Shown: piece after piece, positions 15,710 through 24,419 of the stretch
Position numbering within the stretch: the stretch's first letter is position 1
Layout: every line of letters begins with the position of its first letter
Source: Bacillota bacterium
Lineage (GTDB): Bacteria; Bacillota; Clostridia; Christensenellales; Christensenellaceae
Reading direction: 5' to 3'
Length of the DNA stretch: 64,000 bases
NCBI GenBank assembly: GCA_023393165.1
Contig: JAEWMJ010000057.1
Location: forward strand, 1 to 64,000
Translations under genes and position numbers: made by a program
Notes under the pieces: generated by a model
The model's input: the letters and a program-made list of their open reading frames with translations, nothing else
Databases searched by the model: none
What the model was told of the DNA's origin: nothing

Positions 15710-16180
15710 TTGGACATCGATGAACTGGCAAGGCAGATCATGTCTGCTTTTAGAAATATGTCAAAGCACCATACCAAATACCATACCAAGGCGGATACCA
15801 AACGCAGCGAAATGTCCGTATTGACCGTTCTGGAAGGCGGAGCAAAAGAAAACGGACTGATGATCACTGAGATCAGCAAAATTTTGAATCTTCCTCCCTC
15901 GGCAGTTACGCCTGTCATCAACAGGCTGGAAGAAAGAAACCTGATTATCCGGAAAAATTCGCCGGTTGACAGGCGCATCGTGCTTGTGGAATTAACCGAC
16001 CGCGGCCATGAATTCTTTAAAAAAAGGCAGGAATTTTTTTTCCGGAAAGCCGTTCAGCTATGCAACTATCTTGGGGAAGAAGACGCCAGGGAATTCGTAC
16101 GGCTGTTTAAAAAAGCATCCGAGTTTATGAGCAACTACCCGGATGAAGATTGCGATAACAATGTCCGTCCCGAAAACTAA
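15710..16180 (+). CDS. MarR-family transcriptional regulator
   Basis: A 156-aa winged-HTH protein (I-T-E-I-S-K-I-L-N-L-P-P-S-A-V-T-P-V-I-N-R-L; wing D-R-R-I-V-L-V-E-L-T). The start is TTG at 15710 with AGGAGG six bases before; the ATG at 15705 is out of frame and stops at once. Two ABC half-transporter genes follow on the same strand, so it likely represses a drug or metabolite exporter through the dyad upstream. Confidence 0.9.
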   Translation: MDIDELARQIMSAFRNMSKHHTKYHTKADTKRSEMSVLTVLEGGAKENGLMITEISKILNLPPSAVTPVINRLEERNLIIRKNSPVDRRIVLVELTDRGHEFFKKRQEFFFRKAVQLCNYLGEEDAREFVRLFKKASEFMSNYPDEDCDNNVRPEN

Positions 16181-16227
16181 CGGGTCCGGATAAGAGTTTA
16201 TAAATTTAAAAAAGGAAAGGTGACTAT

Positions 16228-18483
16228 ATGTTAAAACTGGCAAGATACCTAAAGCCTTTTGCGTGGCTTTTGATTCTGTCCATTGTGCTGCTTTTCGGCC
16301 AGGCAATGTGCGATCTGAATCTGCCCAATTATATGTCGGATATCGTAAACGTCGGCATCCAACAAAACGGCGTGAAAGACGCAGTACCTGAAGCGATCAG
16401 CCAGAACGGTTTTACGCTCATGACAACATTTATGACGCAGGACCAAAAGGAAACTGTTAAGGATCAGTATTCGCTGCTTGGAAAAGATAATCTTTCAAGC
16501 TCGGATTTTGATACGTATTCCACAAAATATCCATTGATGAAGGACGAAGATGTTTACGTACTTAAGTCCACCGACGAAAATACTTTCGCCCGGCTGAATT
16601 CGATTTTTGGCGAAACCACCTGGACCATGATCAACTTTATGAAAGACCAGGCCGCAAAGACGGGTACCGCCGGCGAGACCGCCCCGGCTGCCGATACGGC
16701 GAATACGGATATATCGGATGTTGATTTTACGCAAATGTATTCCGCCCTCCCCATGCTGCAGCAGATACCTCCACAGGCGTTTGATTCGGCAAGGGAACAG
16801 GCGCAAAAAATCCCTGAGTCCATGCAGATCCAAACCGGCGCAGTGATGGCCAAGGAATTCTATACCCAGATCGGAATGGATATTGCACAGATCCAGAATA
16901 ATTATATCGTCAGAATCGGCGGCTACATGCTGTTGATATCGCTTGGTGGAATCATAGCGGCAATCATCGTAGGATACCTGGCCGCCAAAACCGCTGCGGG
17001 CGTTGCAAGGGATTTGCGCCGCGATGTGTTTGCGAAAGTCGAGAGTTTCTCAAACAATGAGTTCGACAAGTTTTCGACTTCTTCCCTGATCACAAGAACG
17101 ACCAACGACATCACCCAGGTGCAGATGCTTATTGTCATGGGCGTCCGCATGATCTGCTACTCGCCCATTATAGCAATCGGGGGCGTGATCATGGCTGTCA
17201 ACGAAAGCGTATCCATGGTATGGATCATCGCTCTTGCGGTCATACTGCTGATCGGCATTATGTTGATTGTGTTTGCCTTCGCGCTACCCAAGTTCAAGAA
17301 GATACAGAAGCTGGTCGATAAATTAAACCGCGTTATGCGCGAGAACCTGAGCGGTTTGATGGTTATCCGGGCGTTCAGCACGCAAAAACACGAAGAAAAC
17401 CGGTTTGACAATGTAAATAAGGAACTGACAAGCACCAACCTGGCGGTCAACCGCATCATGGTCATCATATTCCCGGCAATGATGCTCATAATGAATACCG
17501 TTTCGCTGCTTACCGTATGGGTGGGAGCGCACCAGATCGCGGATTCTGCCATGCAGGTAGGAGACATGATGGCGTTTATGCAGTATGCGATGCAAATAAT
17601 ATTCGCATTCATCATGCTTTCCATTATGTTCATCATGATCCCCCGCGCATCGGTATCCGCTTCCCGTATTGCGGAAGTGCTTGAAACCGAAATCAGTATA
17701 AAAGACCCGAAAGAACCCAGAAAACTTGGTTCCAGCATCCGCGGCGAACTGGAATTCAAAGATGTATCGTTCCGTTATGAAGGCGCTCAGGAAGACGTTT
17801 TAAGCAATATTACATTTACCGCAAAACCCGGAGCGACGACGGCATTTATCGGTTCCACCGGATCGGGAAAAACGACTTTGATCAACCTGATCCCAAGATT
17901 TTACGACGTTACCGGCGGTCAGATCACGATTGACGGGATCGACATCCGCGAAATGACCCAGCACGACCTCAGAAACCAGATCGGCTACGTATCCCAAAAA
18001 GGGATACTGTTTTCCGGAACAATCGCTTCCAATCTGCGTTACGGAGATGAGAACGCTTCGATTGAGGAAATCGAAAAGGCGGCCCGGATCGCACAGGCTG
18101 CGGATTTTATTAATGAAAAGCCTGATAAATACGACGATCCGATCGCCCAGGACGCTACCAACGTTTCGGGCGGTCAGAAACAGCGCCTTTCAATCGCGCG
18201 CGCGCTGGTCAAAAAACCGCCGATCTATATATTCGACGACAGCTTTTCGGCGCTTGACTTTAAAACGGACGCCGCTCTCAGGAAAGCGCTGAAAGAACAG
18301 ACCAGTAACAGCACCGTTCTGATCGTAGCGCAGCGAATCAGCACCATCATGCATGCTGATCAGATCATTGTTCTGGACGAAGGAAAGATCGTCGGCAAAG
18401 GGACTCATGAAGAGCTGATGAATTCCTGCGAAACGTACTATGAGATCGCTACGTCACAACTGTCCAAGGAGGAATTGCAATAA
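16228..18483 (+). CDS. ABC exporter half-transporter, degenerate Walker B subunit
   Basis: A 751-aa membrane ABC protein, longer than the ~580-aa norm because ~190 residues rich in Asp/Gln/Thr sit between TM1 and TM2 (about 35-225, probably extracellular). The nucleotide domain has G-S-T-G-S-G-K-T-T, signature V-S-G-G-Q-K-Q-R, and Walker B Y-I-F-D-D-S with Asp in place of the catalytic Glu. It pairs with the next gene, whose start overlaps its stop by one base (TAATG). Together they form a heterodimeric multidrug-type exporter of the TM287/288 or LmrCD class. It is controlled by the MarR gene upstream (inferred). Confidence 0.92.
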   Translation: MLKLARYLKPFAWLLILSIVLLFGQAMCDLNLPNYMSDIVNVGIQQNGVKDAVPEAISQNGFTLMTTFMTQDQKETVKDQYSLLGKDNLSSSDFDTYSTKYPLMKDEDVYVLKSTDENTFARLNSIFGETTWTMINFMKDQAAKTGTAGETAPAADTANTDISDVDFTQMYSALPMLQQIPPQAFDSAREQAQKIPESMQIQTGAVMAKEFYTQIGMDIAQIQNNYIVRIGGYMLLISLGGIIAAIIVGYLAAKTAAGVARDLRRDVFAKVESFSNNEFDKFSTSSLITRTTNDITQVQMLIVMGVRMICYSPIIAIGGVIMAVNESVSMVWIIALAVILLIGIMLIVFAFALPKFKKIQKLVDKLNRVMRENLSGLMVIRAFSTQKHEENRFDNVNKELTSTNLAVNRIMVIIFPAMMLIMNTVSLLTVWVGAHQIADSAMQVGDMMAFMQYAMQIIFAFIMLSIMFIMIPRASVSASRIAEVLETEISIKDPKEPRKLGSSIRGELEFKDVSFRYEGAQEDVLSNITFTAKPGATTAFIGSTGSGKTTLINLIPRFYDVTGGQITIDGIDIREMTQHDLRNQIGYVSQKGILFSGTIASNLRYGDENASIEEIEKAARIAQAADFINEKPDKYDDPIAQDATNVSGGQKQRLSIARALVKKPPIYIFDDSFSALDFKTDAALRKALKEQTSNSTVLIVAQRISTIMHADQIIVLDEGKIVGKGTHEELMNSCETYYEIATSQLSKEELQ

Positions 18484-20411
18484 TGGCTTTAAATAAATCC
18501 AAAAATAAAAACGGCGGAGCCGGGAACGGCAATCCGAATACCCCCCCTCCCGGCGGTCATCGGCCAGGCAGAGGCGGGCCGATGGGAGGCGGCGGCCCCA
18601 TGGGAATGATGGGCGCAGGCGGAGCCAAGGCAAAAGATTTCCGCGGCGCAATGAGAAAACTGATTAAATATTTGGGCCAGTTCAAGATTTCCATCATACT
18701 GGTAGTCGCGTTCTCGGTATTGTCCACGGTTTTTGCAATCGTGGGACCAAAGATACTGGGCAACGCAACCACCAAGATTTTCGAAGGCATCATGGGAATG
18801 ATAACGGGCTCGGGTGCCGGAATCGATTTTGGGTATATTGGGAACATCATACTTACTTTGGTTGCCCTGTACCTGGTCAGCGCGGCGTTTTCCTACATCC
18901 AGGGTTTTATTATGACCAATGTTTCCATGAAGGTGACATACAACCTTCGGCGGGATATCTCGCAAAAGATCAACCGCCTGCCCCTGAAGTATTTTGACAA
19001 GACCAGTCACGGCGAAGTGCTGTCCAGGGTCACGAACGATATCGACGTGCTGAACCAGACGCTGAACCAGAGCGTATCGCAGATCATAAGCTCGGTCACC
19101 ATGGTGATCGGCATACTGATCATGATGTTTTCCATCAGCTGGCAGATGACGCTTGTCGCACTGTGCATTCTTCCGGTCTCTATGGTGATCATCCAGACGC
19201 TTGTTAAGCGTTCGCAAAAGCATTTTGCAGCGCAGCAGGAATACCTGGGCCACATCAACGGGCATGTGGAGGAGATGTACGGCGGGCATATCATAATGAA
19301 GGCCTTCAACAGGGAAAAAGAATCGCTCGATAAGTTTAACAAATTCAACGACACGCTGTATACGTCGGCTTACAAATCCCAGTTTTTCTCGGGGATCATG
19401 ATGCCGATCATGCAGTTTGTCAGCAACCTGGGGTATGTGGGAATTTGCATCCTGGGCGGATATCTGGCGGTGAACGGAAAGATCGCCATTGGCGACATCC
19501 AGGCGTTTGTACAATATGTGCGCCAGTTCACACAGCCTATTATGCAGATAGCCAATATCTCCAATATTCTGCAGCAAACCATGGCTGCGGCTGAACGAGT
19601 GTTTGAATTTCTGGAGGAGAATGAAGAAAGCCCGGATAAGGTATCTCCTGTTTCCACAGACAACATTGCCGGAAACGTAATCTTCCAGAACGTGCACTTC
19701 GGTTACTCTGAAGACAAGATCATCGTCCACGATTTCTCTGCGGACATCAAGCAGGGGCAGAAGATCGCGATCGTTGGCCCGACCGGCGCCGGAAAAACCA
19801 CTATGGTCAAGCTGCTGATGCGGTTTTACGATGTATCAGGCGGAGCCATAAAGGTAGACGGGTACGATATCCGGGATTTTGCCCGGAACGACCTGCGGTC
19901 CATGTTCGGCATGGTATTGCAGGACGCCTGGCTGTCCAACGGAACCATACGCGACAACATCCGGTACGGCAAACTGAACGCAACCGACGAGGAAGTGTAC
20001 GCTGCCGCCAAAGCGGCGCAGGTGGACCATTTCGTGCGCACGCTTCCGGGCGGCTATGACATGGAACTCAACGAAGAGGCAAGCAACGTGTCCCAGGGTG
20101 AAAAACAGCTTCTAACCATCGCCCGCGCTATACTGGCCGATCCAAAAGTCCTGATACTGGACGAAGCGACAAGTTCGGTCGACACGCGCACCGAGGTACT
20201 GATACAAAAAGCAATGGATAACCTGATGAAAGGACGCACCAGCTTTATCATAGCGCACAGGCTGTCCACCATACGCAACGCGGACCTCATCATTGTGATG
20301 AACGACGGCGATATCGTCGAACAGGGCACGCACAAAGAGCTTCTCGAAGCAAACGGCTTCTACGCCAATCTGTACAACAGCCAGTTTGCACAGGATGAAA
20401 TAAGCGCGTAA
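18483..20411 (+). CDS. ABC exporter half-transporter, catalytic Walker B subunit
   Basis: A 642-aa protein. A Gly/Pro/Met-rich cytoplasmic tail (~1-50) precedes six TM segments and an ATPase with G-P-T-G-A-G-K-T-T and a canonical Walker B L-I-L-D-E-A-T. Its signature is degenerate, V-S-Q-G-E instead of LSGGQ. The defects are complementary to those of the partner encoded upstream, as expected when one of two composite ATP sites is non-hydrolytic. The two proteins are therefore very probably an obligate heterodimer. Translation is coupled to the upstream gene. Confidence 0.93.
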   Translation: MALNKSKNKNGGAGNGNPNTPPPGGHRPGRGGPMGGGGPMGMMGAGGAKAKDFRGAMRKLIKYLGQFKISIILVVAFSVLSTVFAIVGPKILGNATTKIFEGIMGMITGSGAGIDFGYIGNIILTLVALYLVSAAFSYIQGFIMTNVSMKVTYNLRRDISQKINRLPLKYFDKTSHGEVLSRVTNDIDVLNQTLNQSVSQIISSVTMVIGILIMMFSISWQMTLVALCILPVSMVIIQTLVKRSQKHFAAQQEYLGHINGHVEEMYGGHIIMKAFNREKESLDKFNKFNDTLYTSAYKSQFFSGIMMPIMQFVSNLGYVGICILGGYLAVNGKIAIGDIQAFVQYVRQFTQPIMQIANISNILQQTMAAAERVFEFLEENEESPDKVSPVSTDNIAGNVIFQNVHFGYSEDKIIVHDFSADIKQGQKIAIVGPTGAGKTTMVKLLMRFYDVSGGAIKVDGYDIRDFARNDLRSMFGMVLQDAWLSNGTIRDNIRYGKLNATDEEVYAAAKAAQVDHFVRTLPGGYDMELNEEASNVSQGEKQLLTIARAILADPKVLILDEATSSVDTRTEVLIQKAMDNLMKGRTSFIIAHRLSTIRNADLIIVMNDGDIVEQGTHKELLEANGFYANLYNSQFAQDEISA

Positions 20412-20475
20412 TTAAACCCCAACCGTATTTGGGGAATCCGGGGTAAAACCCTGAAGATCAAGGAGGCGTTTTGAT

Positions 20476-20904
20476 ATGGAAGATTCAAAAATTGACCGCG
20501 CAAGTCTGGCCAAAGAATACTTTTCGCAGGGCTACAACTGCTGCACGTCGGTGGTGCTGGCCTTTGAGGATGAAACCGGACTTGACAAACAAACGATTTT
20601 GAAACTGACATCCTCTTTCGGCGGAGGAATGGGACGGCTGAAGGAAGTCTGCGGCGCGGTCAGCGGAATGTTTATGGTTGCGGGACTGAAATACGGTTAC
20701 GTGACTCCCGGAATGACCGACGAAAAGGTGGAGCATTACAAGCTGATACAGAAGATGGCCGGCAGGTTCAGGGAGAAAAACGGTTCCATACTGTGCCGCG
20801 ACCTCCTGGACGAGGAAAAGGATCCCCATCACGGCATATGCGCGCATCTGGTGGAAGACGCGGTGCGGATACTGGAGGAAGAAATAAAGCAGAAAGAGCA
20901 ATAA
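20476..20904 (+). CDS. C_GCAxxG_C_C family putative redox protein
   Basis: A 142-aa protein behind AAGGAGG. It carries the family's ordered cysteines: G-Y-N-C-C near 17-20, C-G-A-V-S-G near 60, and later cysteines in L-C-R-D-L and G-I-C-A-H-L-V-E-D-A. Members are thought to have a redox-active disulfide or bind metal, but no reaction is established. It lies 64 bp after the exporter genes on the same strand and may be part of that operon. Confidence 0.85.
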   Translation: MEDSKIDRASLAKEYFSQGYNCCTSVVLAFEDETGLDKQTILKLTSSFGGGMGRLKEVCGAVSGMFMVAGLKYGYVTPGMTDEKVEHYKLIQKMAGRFREKNGSILCRDLLDEEKDPHHGICAHLVEDAVRILEEEIKQKEQ

Positions 20905-20919
20905 GGAAATGAACTGTTT

Positions 20920-20947
20920 AAAGGCTGTGGGCACTCTCACAGCCTTT
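20920..20947 (+). terminator. Hairpin terminator after the C_GCAxxG_C_C gene
   Basis: AAAGGCTGTG (20920-20929) pairs with CACAGCCTTT (20938-20947) around an 8-nt loop, ending in TTTATT. The T tract is short, so termination may be moderate. Confidence 0.7.
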
Positions 20948-21018
20948 ATTAATATGCTATTCTATACTGAAAGAAACACAGGATCTATATACTATCACGA
21001 GGGTATTCCTTGCTATTA

Positions 21019-21224
21019 TTTTGTCAGAGGACAGAAGGGGATTTCCGATTTGCAATCCCCAGGGTTCCGCCTCCCACTTCGCTATTGATTCGCGCAACAT
21101 GTAAGCAAGCTTTTGCGCTAAATACTTGCGCTCATCTCATGCTCAGTGAAAACTGCGTTCCCTTCATCCGCCTTTGGGCGGCGGTCACTCCGTTTTCTCC
21201 TTAAAGCGGCCCGCAGGGGCCTCG
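21019..21224 (-). repeat. Dispersed structured repeat, copy A
   Basis: Read on the minus strand it begins with the hairpin GGCCC-CTGC-GGGCC and has the shared core CACTGAGCATGAGATGAGCGC. It ends with a GGGGATT/AATCCCC hairpin whose loop contains AAATCGGA, then GTCCTCTGACAAAA. Copies B (22499-22708) and C (50163-50489) have the same order of parts. GC-rich against AT-rich surroundings, it encodes no convincing protein. The rest of the 540-bp gap after the C_GCAxxG_C_C gene holds nothing else I recognise. Confidence 0.75.
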
Positions 21225-21446
21225 GTTCAATCAACCCCAAGCCATTCGGAGCCGCCAGCAAAAAAAATTACTTATCTCTATAAAGGGATATTTTTATACT
21301 TCTTTTTTATTTTAAACTTGGAATTGTATACAAACTATGCGGTTTAGCTACTATTCATTATTAGCCTTAGTAGCAGCTAACTTATACTAATGTTTTGCTT
21401 CGATTAGTCACTTTCTGCGACTTGCATTTAAGTGGATATTTCCTGA

Positions 21447-22256
21447 TTATTGCTTGTATTTTTTACGTAGTTTTAAAGGTATGATTATTAACACAACCAA
21501 AATAGTTGCAGATATACCCCATATAGCGACTTCGGAGGTAGTTGCAGATGGATATGATACAGCATAGGCTTCTGCATTATTAAGCAAATATTTAACTACG
21601 TCACCGTCTATCTGGATTAAATCCCTTGGTTGATCGTCGTATCCGTACCGTACTATAATAAAATACTGGCTGTTTATTTGAATGATATCTGTGAATATTG
21701 ACAAGCCATTAAATCCAGAACAATTCCATTCCAGAAAACCCAGTTTAGGATAGCTTTCAAAGTCTGGATATTGTGCGGCTTTATTGTCCCTTTGAGTCAC
21801 CGCGTCGTATAGTTTTCTTATCAATTCTGGTTCTTTATATTTATCTATCGCACTTGCGGATTCTTCTGTGCTTATACATTTTTTGTAATTATCTACATTG
21901 AAAAATCTAATAAGAAAAATATTTTCTAAATTAAACTCTGGGAAAGTGTTTTCCTGATTTACAAAAAACTTTGGATATGGACTTTGGGAAGTATAATTAT
22001 CAACTCTTAACACAGATGAATTTGCGTCCAAATTGCATCTATAAATGGTATATTTTCCGTTATCAAAGGCACCAAATTTTGTTTTATATTTATCATTTAA
22101 CTCCCAAATTGAACTAGAAACAGCATTGTATTCTGCCATTTTAGTTTTAAAGTGCATATTTGCTCCTGTGCCTTCTGTTTTATAGTCCAGTTTGCATGAT
22201 GACAAGACCATAGATATAGATAACAGTATCGCAACTAAAATAAATACTTTTTTCAT
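21447..22256 (-). CDS. AT-rich lipoprotein of unknown function
   Basis: A 269-aa protein with a signal peptide and lipobox V-L-S-S-C at ~16-20. A globular region follows (Y-K-T-K-F-G-A-F-D-N-G, W-N-C-S-G-F-N-G-L-S-I-F-T, Y-F-I-I-V-R-Y-G-Y), then one C-terminal TM helix (~240-260) with a basic end. No known family is recognised. It is noticeably more AT-rich than its neighbours and lies between two oppositely oriented copies of the dispersed repeat, which suggests acquired DNA. Confidence 0.75.
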   Translation of the reverse strand: MKKVFILVAILLSISMVLSSCKLDYKTEGTGANMHFKTKMAEYNAVSSSIWELNDKYKTKFGAFDNGKYTIYRCNLDANSSVLRVDNYTSQSPYPKFFVNQENTFPEFNLENIFLIRFFNVDNYKKCISTEESASAIDKYKEPELIRKLYDAVTQRDNKAAQYPDFESYPKLGFLEWNCSGFNGLSIFTDIIQINSQYFIIVRYGYDDQPRDLIQIDGDVVKYLLNNAEAYAVSYPSATTSEVAIWGISATILVVLIIIPLKLRKKYKQ

Positions 22257-22498
22257 TGTTGTTCCTTCGCAGTATAGACATTAGTGATACATATTTAATT
22301 ATCCTGCTATTGGATATAATAACTATACCTTTAGTATAATATGGCTTCCACATTATTACAACATGTTATAAATTCCCTTATTTTTTCTCAATCAAAGTAT
22401 ACTGGGGATCGTTATTAATATTGAATACAGTGTGTAATCAGACGGAGCAATCAAATGATTAGGCAAGCATTGGAGACGGCTTGGGGAGTACGACAAAG

Positions 22499-22708
22499 AG
22501 CCCCTGCGGGCCGTTTAAGGGGTTTATCCGGAGCGGAACCGACCGCCCGCCGCCTGATGGCGGATGCAGGGAGGTGAACGCTCACTGAGTATGAGGCGAG
22601 CGGAAATGAGCGCTGCCGAATGAACCGCGAGACCATAACGAAGTGGGGTGTCGGGAGGACGTAAAGGGGGAAATTCGGAAGCCCCCTTCCGTCCTCCTGA
22701 CAAAAAAA
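22499..22708 (+). repeat. Dispersed structured repeat, copy B
   Basis: It starts with the GCCCCTGCGGGC hairpin, has the core CACTGAGTATGAGGCGAGCG, and ends in a nested hairpin: GGAGGACG (22654-22661) with CGTCCTCC (22690-22697), enclosing GGGGG with CCCCC around AATTCGGAA. CTGACAAAA follows. The inner stem differs in sequence from copies A and C but still pairs. Confidence 0.78.
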
Positions 22709-22744
22709 ATAGGAATACCCAAAATAAAAATTACTAATATGCAA

Positions 22745-22770
22745 GAAAAAACGGCTTTACGCCGTCTTTT
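22745..22770. terminator. Bidirectional terminator downstream of the CobW GTPase gene
   Basis: ACGGC (22751-22755) and GCCGT (22761-22765) form a short stem with T-runs on both strands. On the minus strand it ends the zinc operon. Confidence 0.75.
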
Positions 22771-22824
22771 TACATATATCACTGATATAAGCTATGCTCT
22801 CAGAACCAAAATAAATCATTATGA

Positions 22825-23889
22825 TCATGCTACCCCGAATAATTCCGCAATCGCATTTTTATCGAGGTCCTCCCCTATAACGCAAATACGTCCGGTATAA
22901 TCCGGTTTCCAGTCGACAAAACCGATTTCTCCCGGCACAAAATCAAACTTGATCCAGCCGCCGCCTTCAAGCTGAACGATCCCCTTGGCGCGCAGCACCT
23001 TTCCCAGCCTGCTTTCGGAGAGCGTTTCAAGGGCTTTTTGTATATCCTCTTTTGCAAAGGATCTGGGCGTCTCAATTCCCCACACCTGAAAAACCTCGTC
23101 CGCGCTGTGATCATGATCATGTTCCCCATGATGGTATTCATGGCATTCGTGATCATCATGATCATGTTCTCCGTGATGATGCTCATGGCATTCGTGGCCT
23201 TCATGATGGTGATGTTCTTCGCCCGGATGATGGATATGCCCGCAGGTGCAGCATTCGGCTTCCCTCTTCACTTCGTTTTCCAGGGACAGCGACGCGTCCC
23301 TTTCCGCTGCCCTGATGATTGTTTGGGCATCCAACCGATCCCACGGAGTGGTAATCATATTGGCGTCCGGATTGATGCGCTTTATATCCCGCGTGGTCTT
23401 TTCCAGCGTATCCGGGCTGGCGTTCTGCGAACGGCTCATCACGATTGTTTTTGCCTGCTCGATCTGGTTGATGAAAAACTCGGGCCAGTTTTTCATATAC
23501 ATGTCATAGTTCACGGCGTTCACCACAACCAGGCACATCCCCAATTGAACGTCCTCTTTTTGGAGCGCCTCCTCGCACGCCCGCAGGACATCCGAAAGCT
23601 TGGCGATGCCCGTGGGCTCGATTATGATCCGCTCCGGGCGATATTTTACTATCAACTCTTCGAGAGCTCTTTCAAAATTTCCTATCAGGGTGCAGCAGAT
23701 GCAGCCCGAATAAATTTCCATTACCTCAACCCCGGACTCAAGCAGCTGGCCGCCGTCGATACCGATGTCTCCAAACTCGTTTTCGATTACGCAAATCACC
23801 TGTCCGGCCGGTTTTTCATCCAGTATTTTTTTGATCAGGGTCGTTTTGCCGGCTCCCAGGAACCCCGATATAATGTCGATCTTAATCAT
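22825..23889 (-). CDS. COG0523/CobW-family GTPase with His-rich metal-binding insert, putative zinc chaperone
   Basis: A 354-aa GTPase: Walker A G-F-L-G-A-G-K-T-T, the family's C-x-C-C metal motif in G-C-I-C-C-T, and a CobW C-terminal domain. At ~205-265 there is a C-C-T-C-G-H-I-H-H stretch and a His-rich region containing two consecutive 15-residue copies (H-E-C-H-E-x-H-H-G-E-H-D-H-D). Such GTPases deliver zinc to client enzymes under zinc limitation. The position after zur and znuACB supports that role. The Shine-Dalgarno site is GAGGAGG with a rather long 14-base spacing. Confidence 0.9.
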   Translation of the reverse strand: MIKIDIISGFLGAGKTTLIKKILDEKPAGQVICVIENEFGDIGIDGGQLLESGVEVMEIYSGCICCTLIGNFERALEELIVKYRPERIIIEPTGIAKLSDVLRACEEALQKEDVQLGMCLVVVNAVNYDMYMKNWPEFFINQIEQAKTIVMSRSQNASPDTLEKTTRDIKRINPDANMITTPWDRLDAQTIIRAAERDASLSLENEVKREAECCTCGHIHHPGEEHHHHEGHECHEHHHGEHDHDDHECHEYHHGEHDHDHSADEVFQVWGIETPRSFAKEDIQKALETLSESRLGKVLRAKGIVQLEGGGWIKFDFVPGEIGFVDWKPDYTGRICVIGEDLDKNAIAELFGVA

Positions 23890-23910
23890 TGATAGCTTTA
23901 TATCCTCCTC

Positions 23911-24342
23911 TTATGCCAGTTTTGAGTAACATTCGTCGCAATATCCGTAAATCTCCAATTTATGTCCCAGCACATGAAAATTACTTTCGCGGAGTTCGGG
24001 CGTAAATACCTCCATGGGACAGTTGTCAATAACAATCATTTTATGGCATTCCATGCAAAACGCATAGTGTTTATGTTCGCGCCGTATGAGCTCGTAAATT
24101 GCCATTCCGTTATCCATAACCGCGGTTTTGGCAATCAATCCTTTTTCGCTGAACGTTTCAAGTATTCTGTATATGGTGGAAAGCGATACGTCGCTGCGGT
24201 CCAATTGGTTGAATATATCAAGAGCCGTCATTGGAAGATCGGCTTTCTCCAGCACGGCCAGCACGCATTTGCGCTGTTTTGTTTTTTTAACGCCTTCCGG
24301 CCAGACAATACCGCAAGTTTTTTTCAATTCCCTCACTCCCAT
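23911..24342 (-). CDS. zur: Fur-family regulator, probable Zur
   Basis: A 143-aa Fur-family protein with winged HTH (S-L-S-T-I-Y-R-I-L-E-T-F). The metal region has H-K-H-Y-A-F-C-M-E-C-H and a second pair C-D-E-C near the C-terminus (structural zinc). Its place between znuB and the CobW GTPase argues for zinc sensing rather than iron or peroxide. An alternative TTG start at 24327, with GGGAG upstream, would remove five residues. It would act at the box at 26982-26996. Confidence 0.85.
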   Translation of the reverse strand: MGVRELKKTCGIVWPEGVKKTKQRKCVLAVLEKADLPMTALDIFNQLDRSDVSLSTIYRILETFSEKGLIAKTAVMDNGMAIYELIRREHKHYAFCMECHKMIVIDNCPMEVFTPELRESNFHVLGHKLEIYGYCDECYSKLA

Positions 24343-24419
24343 CCTACACCTGTTATTACATTTGAACTCAGATAAAATCTATGAACATTATAACATTTAA
24401 AATCATCCGGATATACCAT

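Noticed and set aside
18489..19730. 413-codon minus-strand frame opposite the second exporter subunit
   Set aside because: The plus strand encodes a clear ABC exporter with all ATPase motifs. The antisense product is His-rich by codon mirroring only.
22451..22900. Frames over repeat copy B (60-97 codons)
   Set aside because: Same reason: the repeat is conserved at the structure level, not as a reading frame.
23100..23230. Short tandem repeats resembling a CRISPR or satellite
   Set aside because: They are the DNA of the duplicated His-rich segment of the CobW GTPase, in frame, without spacers.
23038..23892. 284-codon plus-strand frame opposite the CobW GTPase gene
   Set aside because: It is the mirror of a His-rich coding region. 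The minus-strand frame has full GTPase motifs, while this one has none and no ribosome site.
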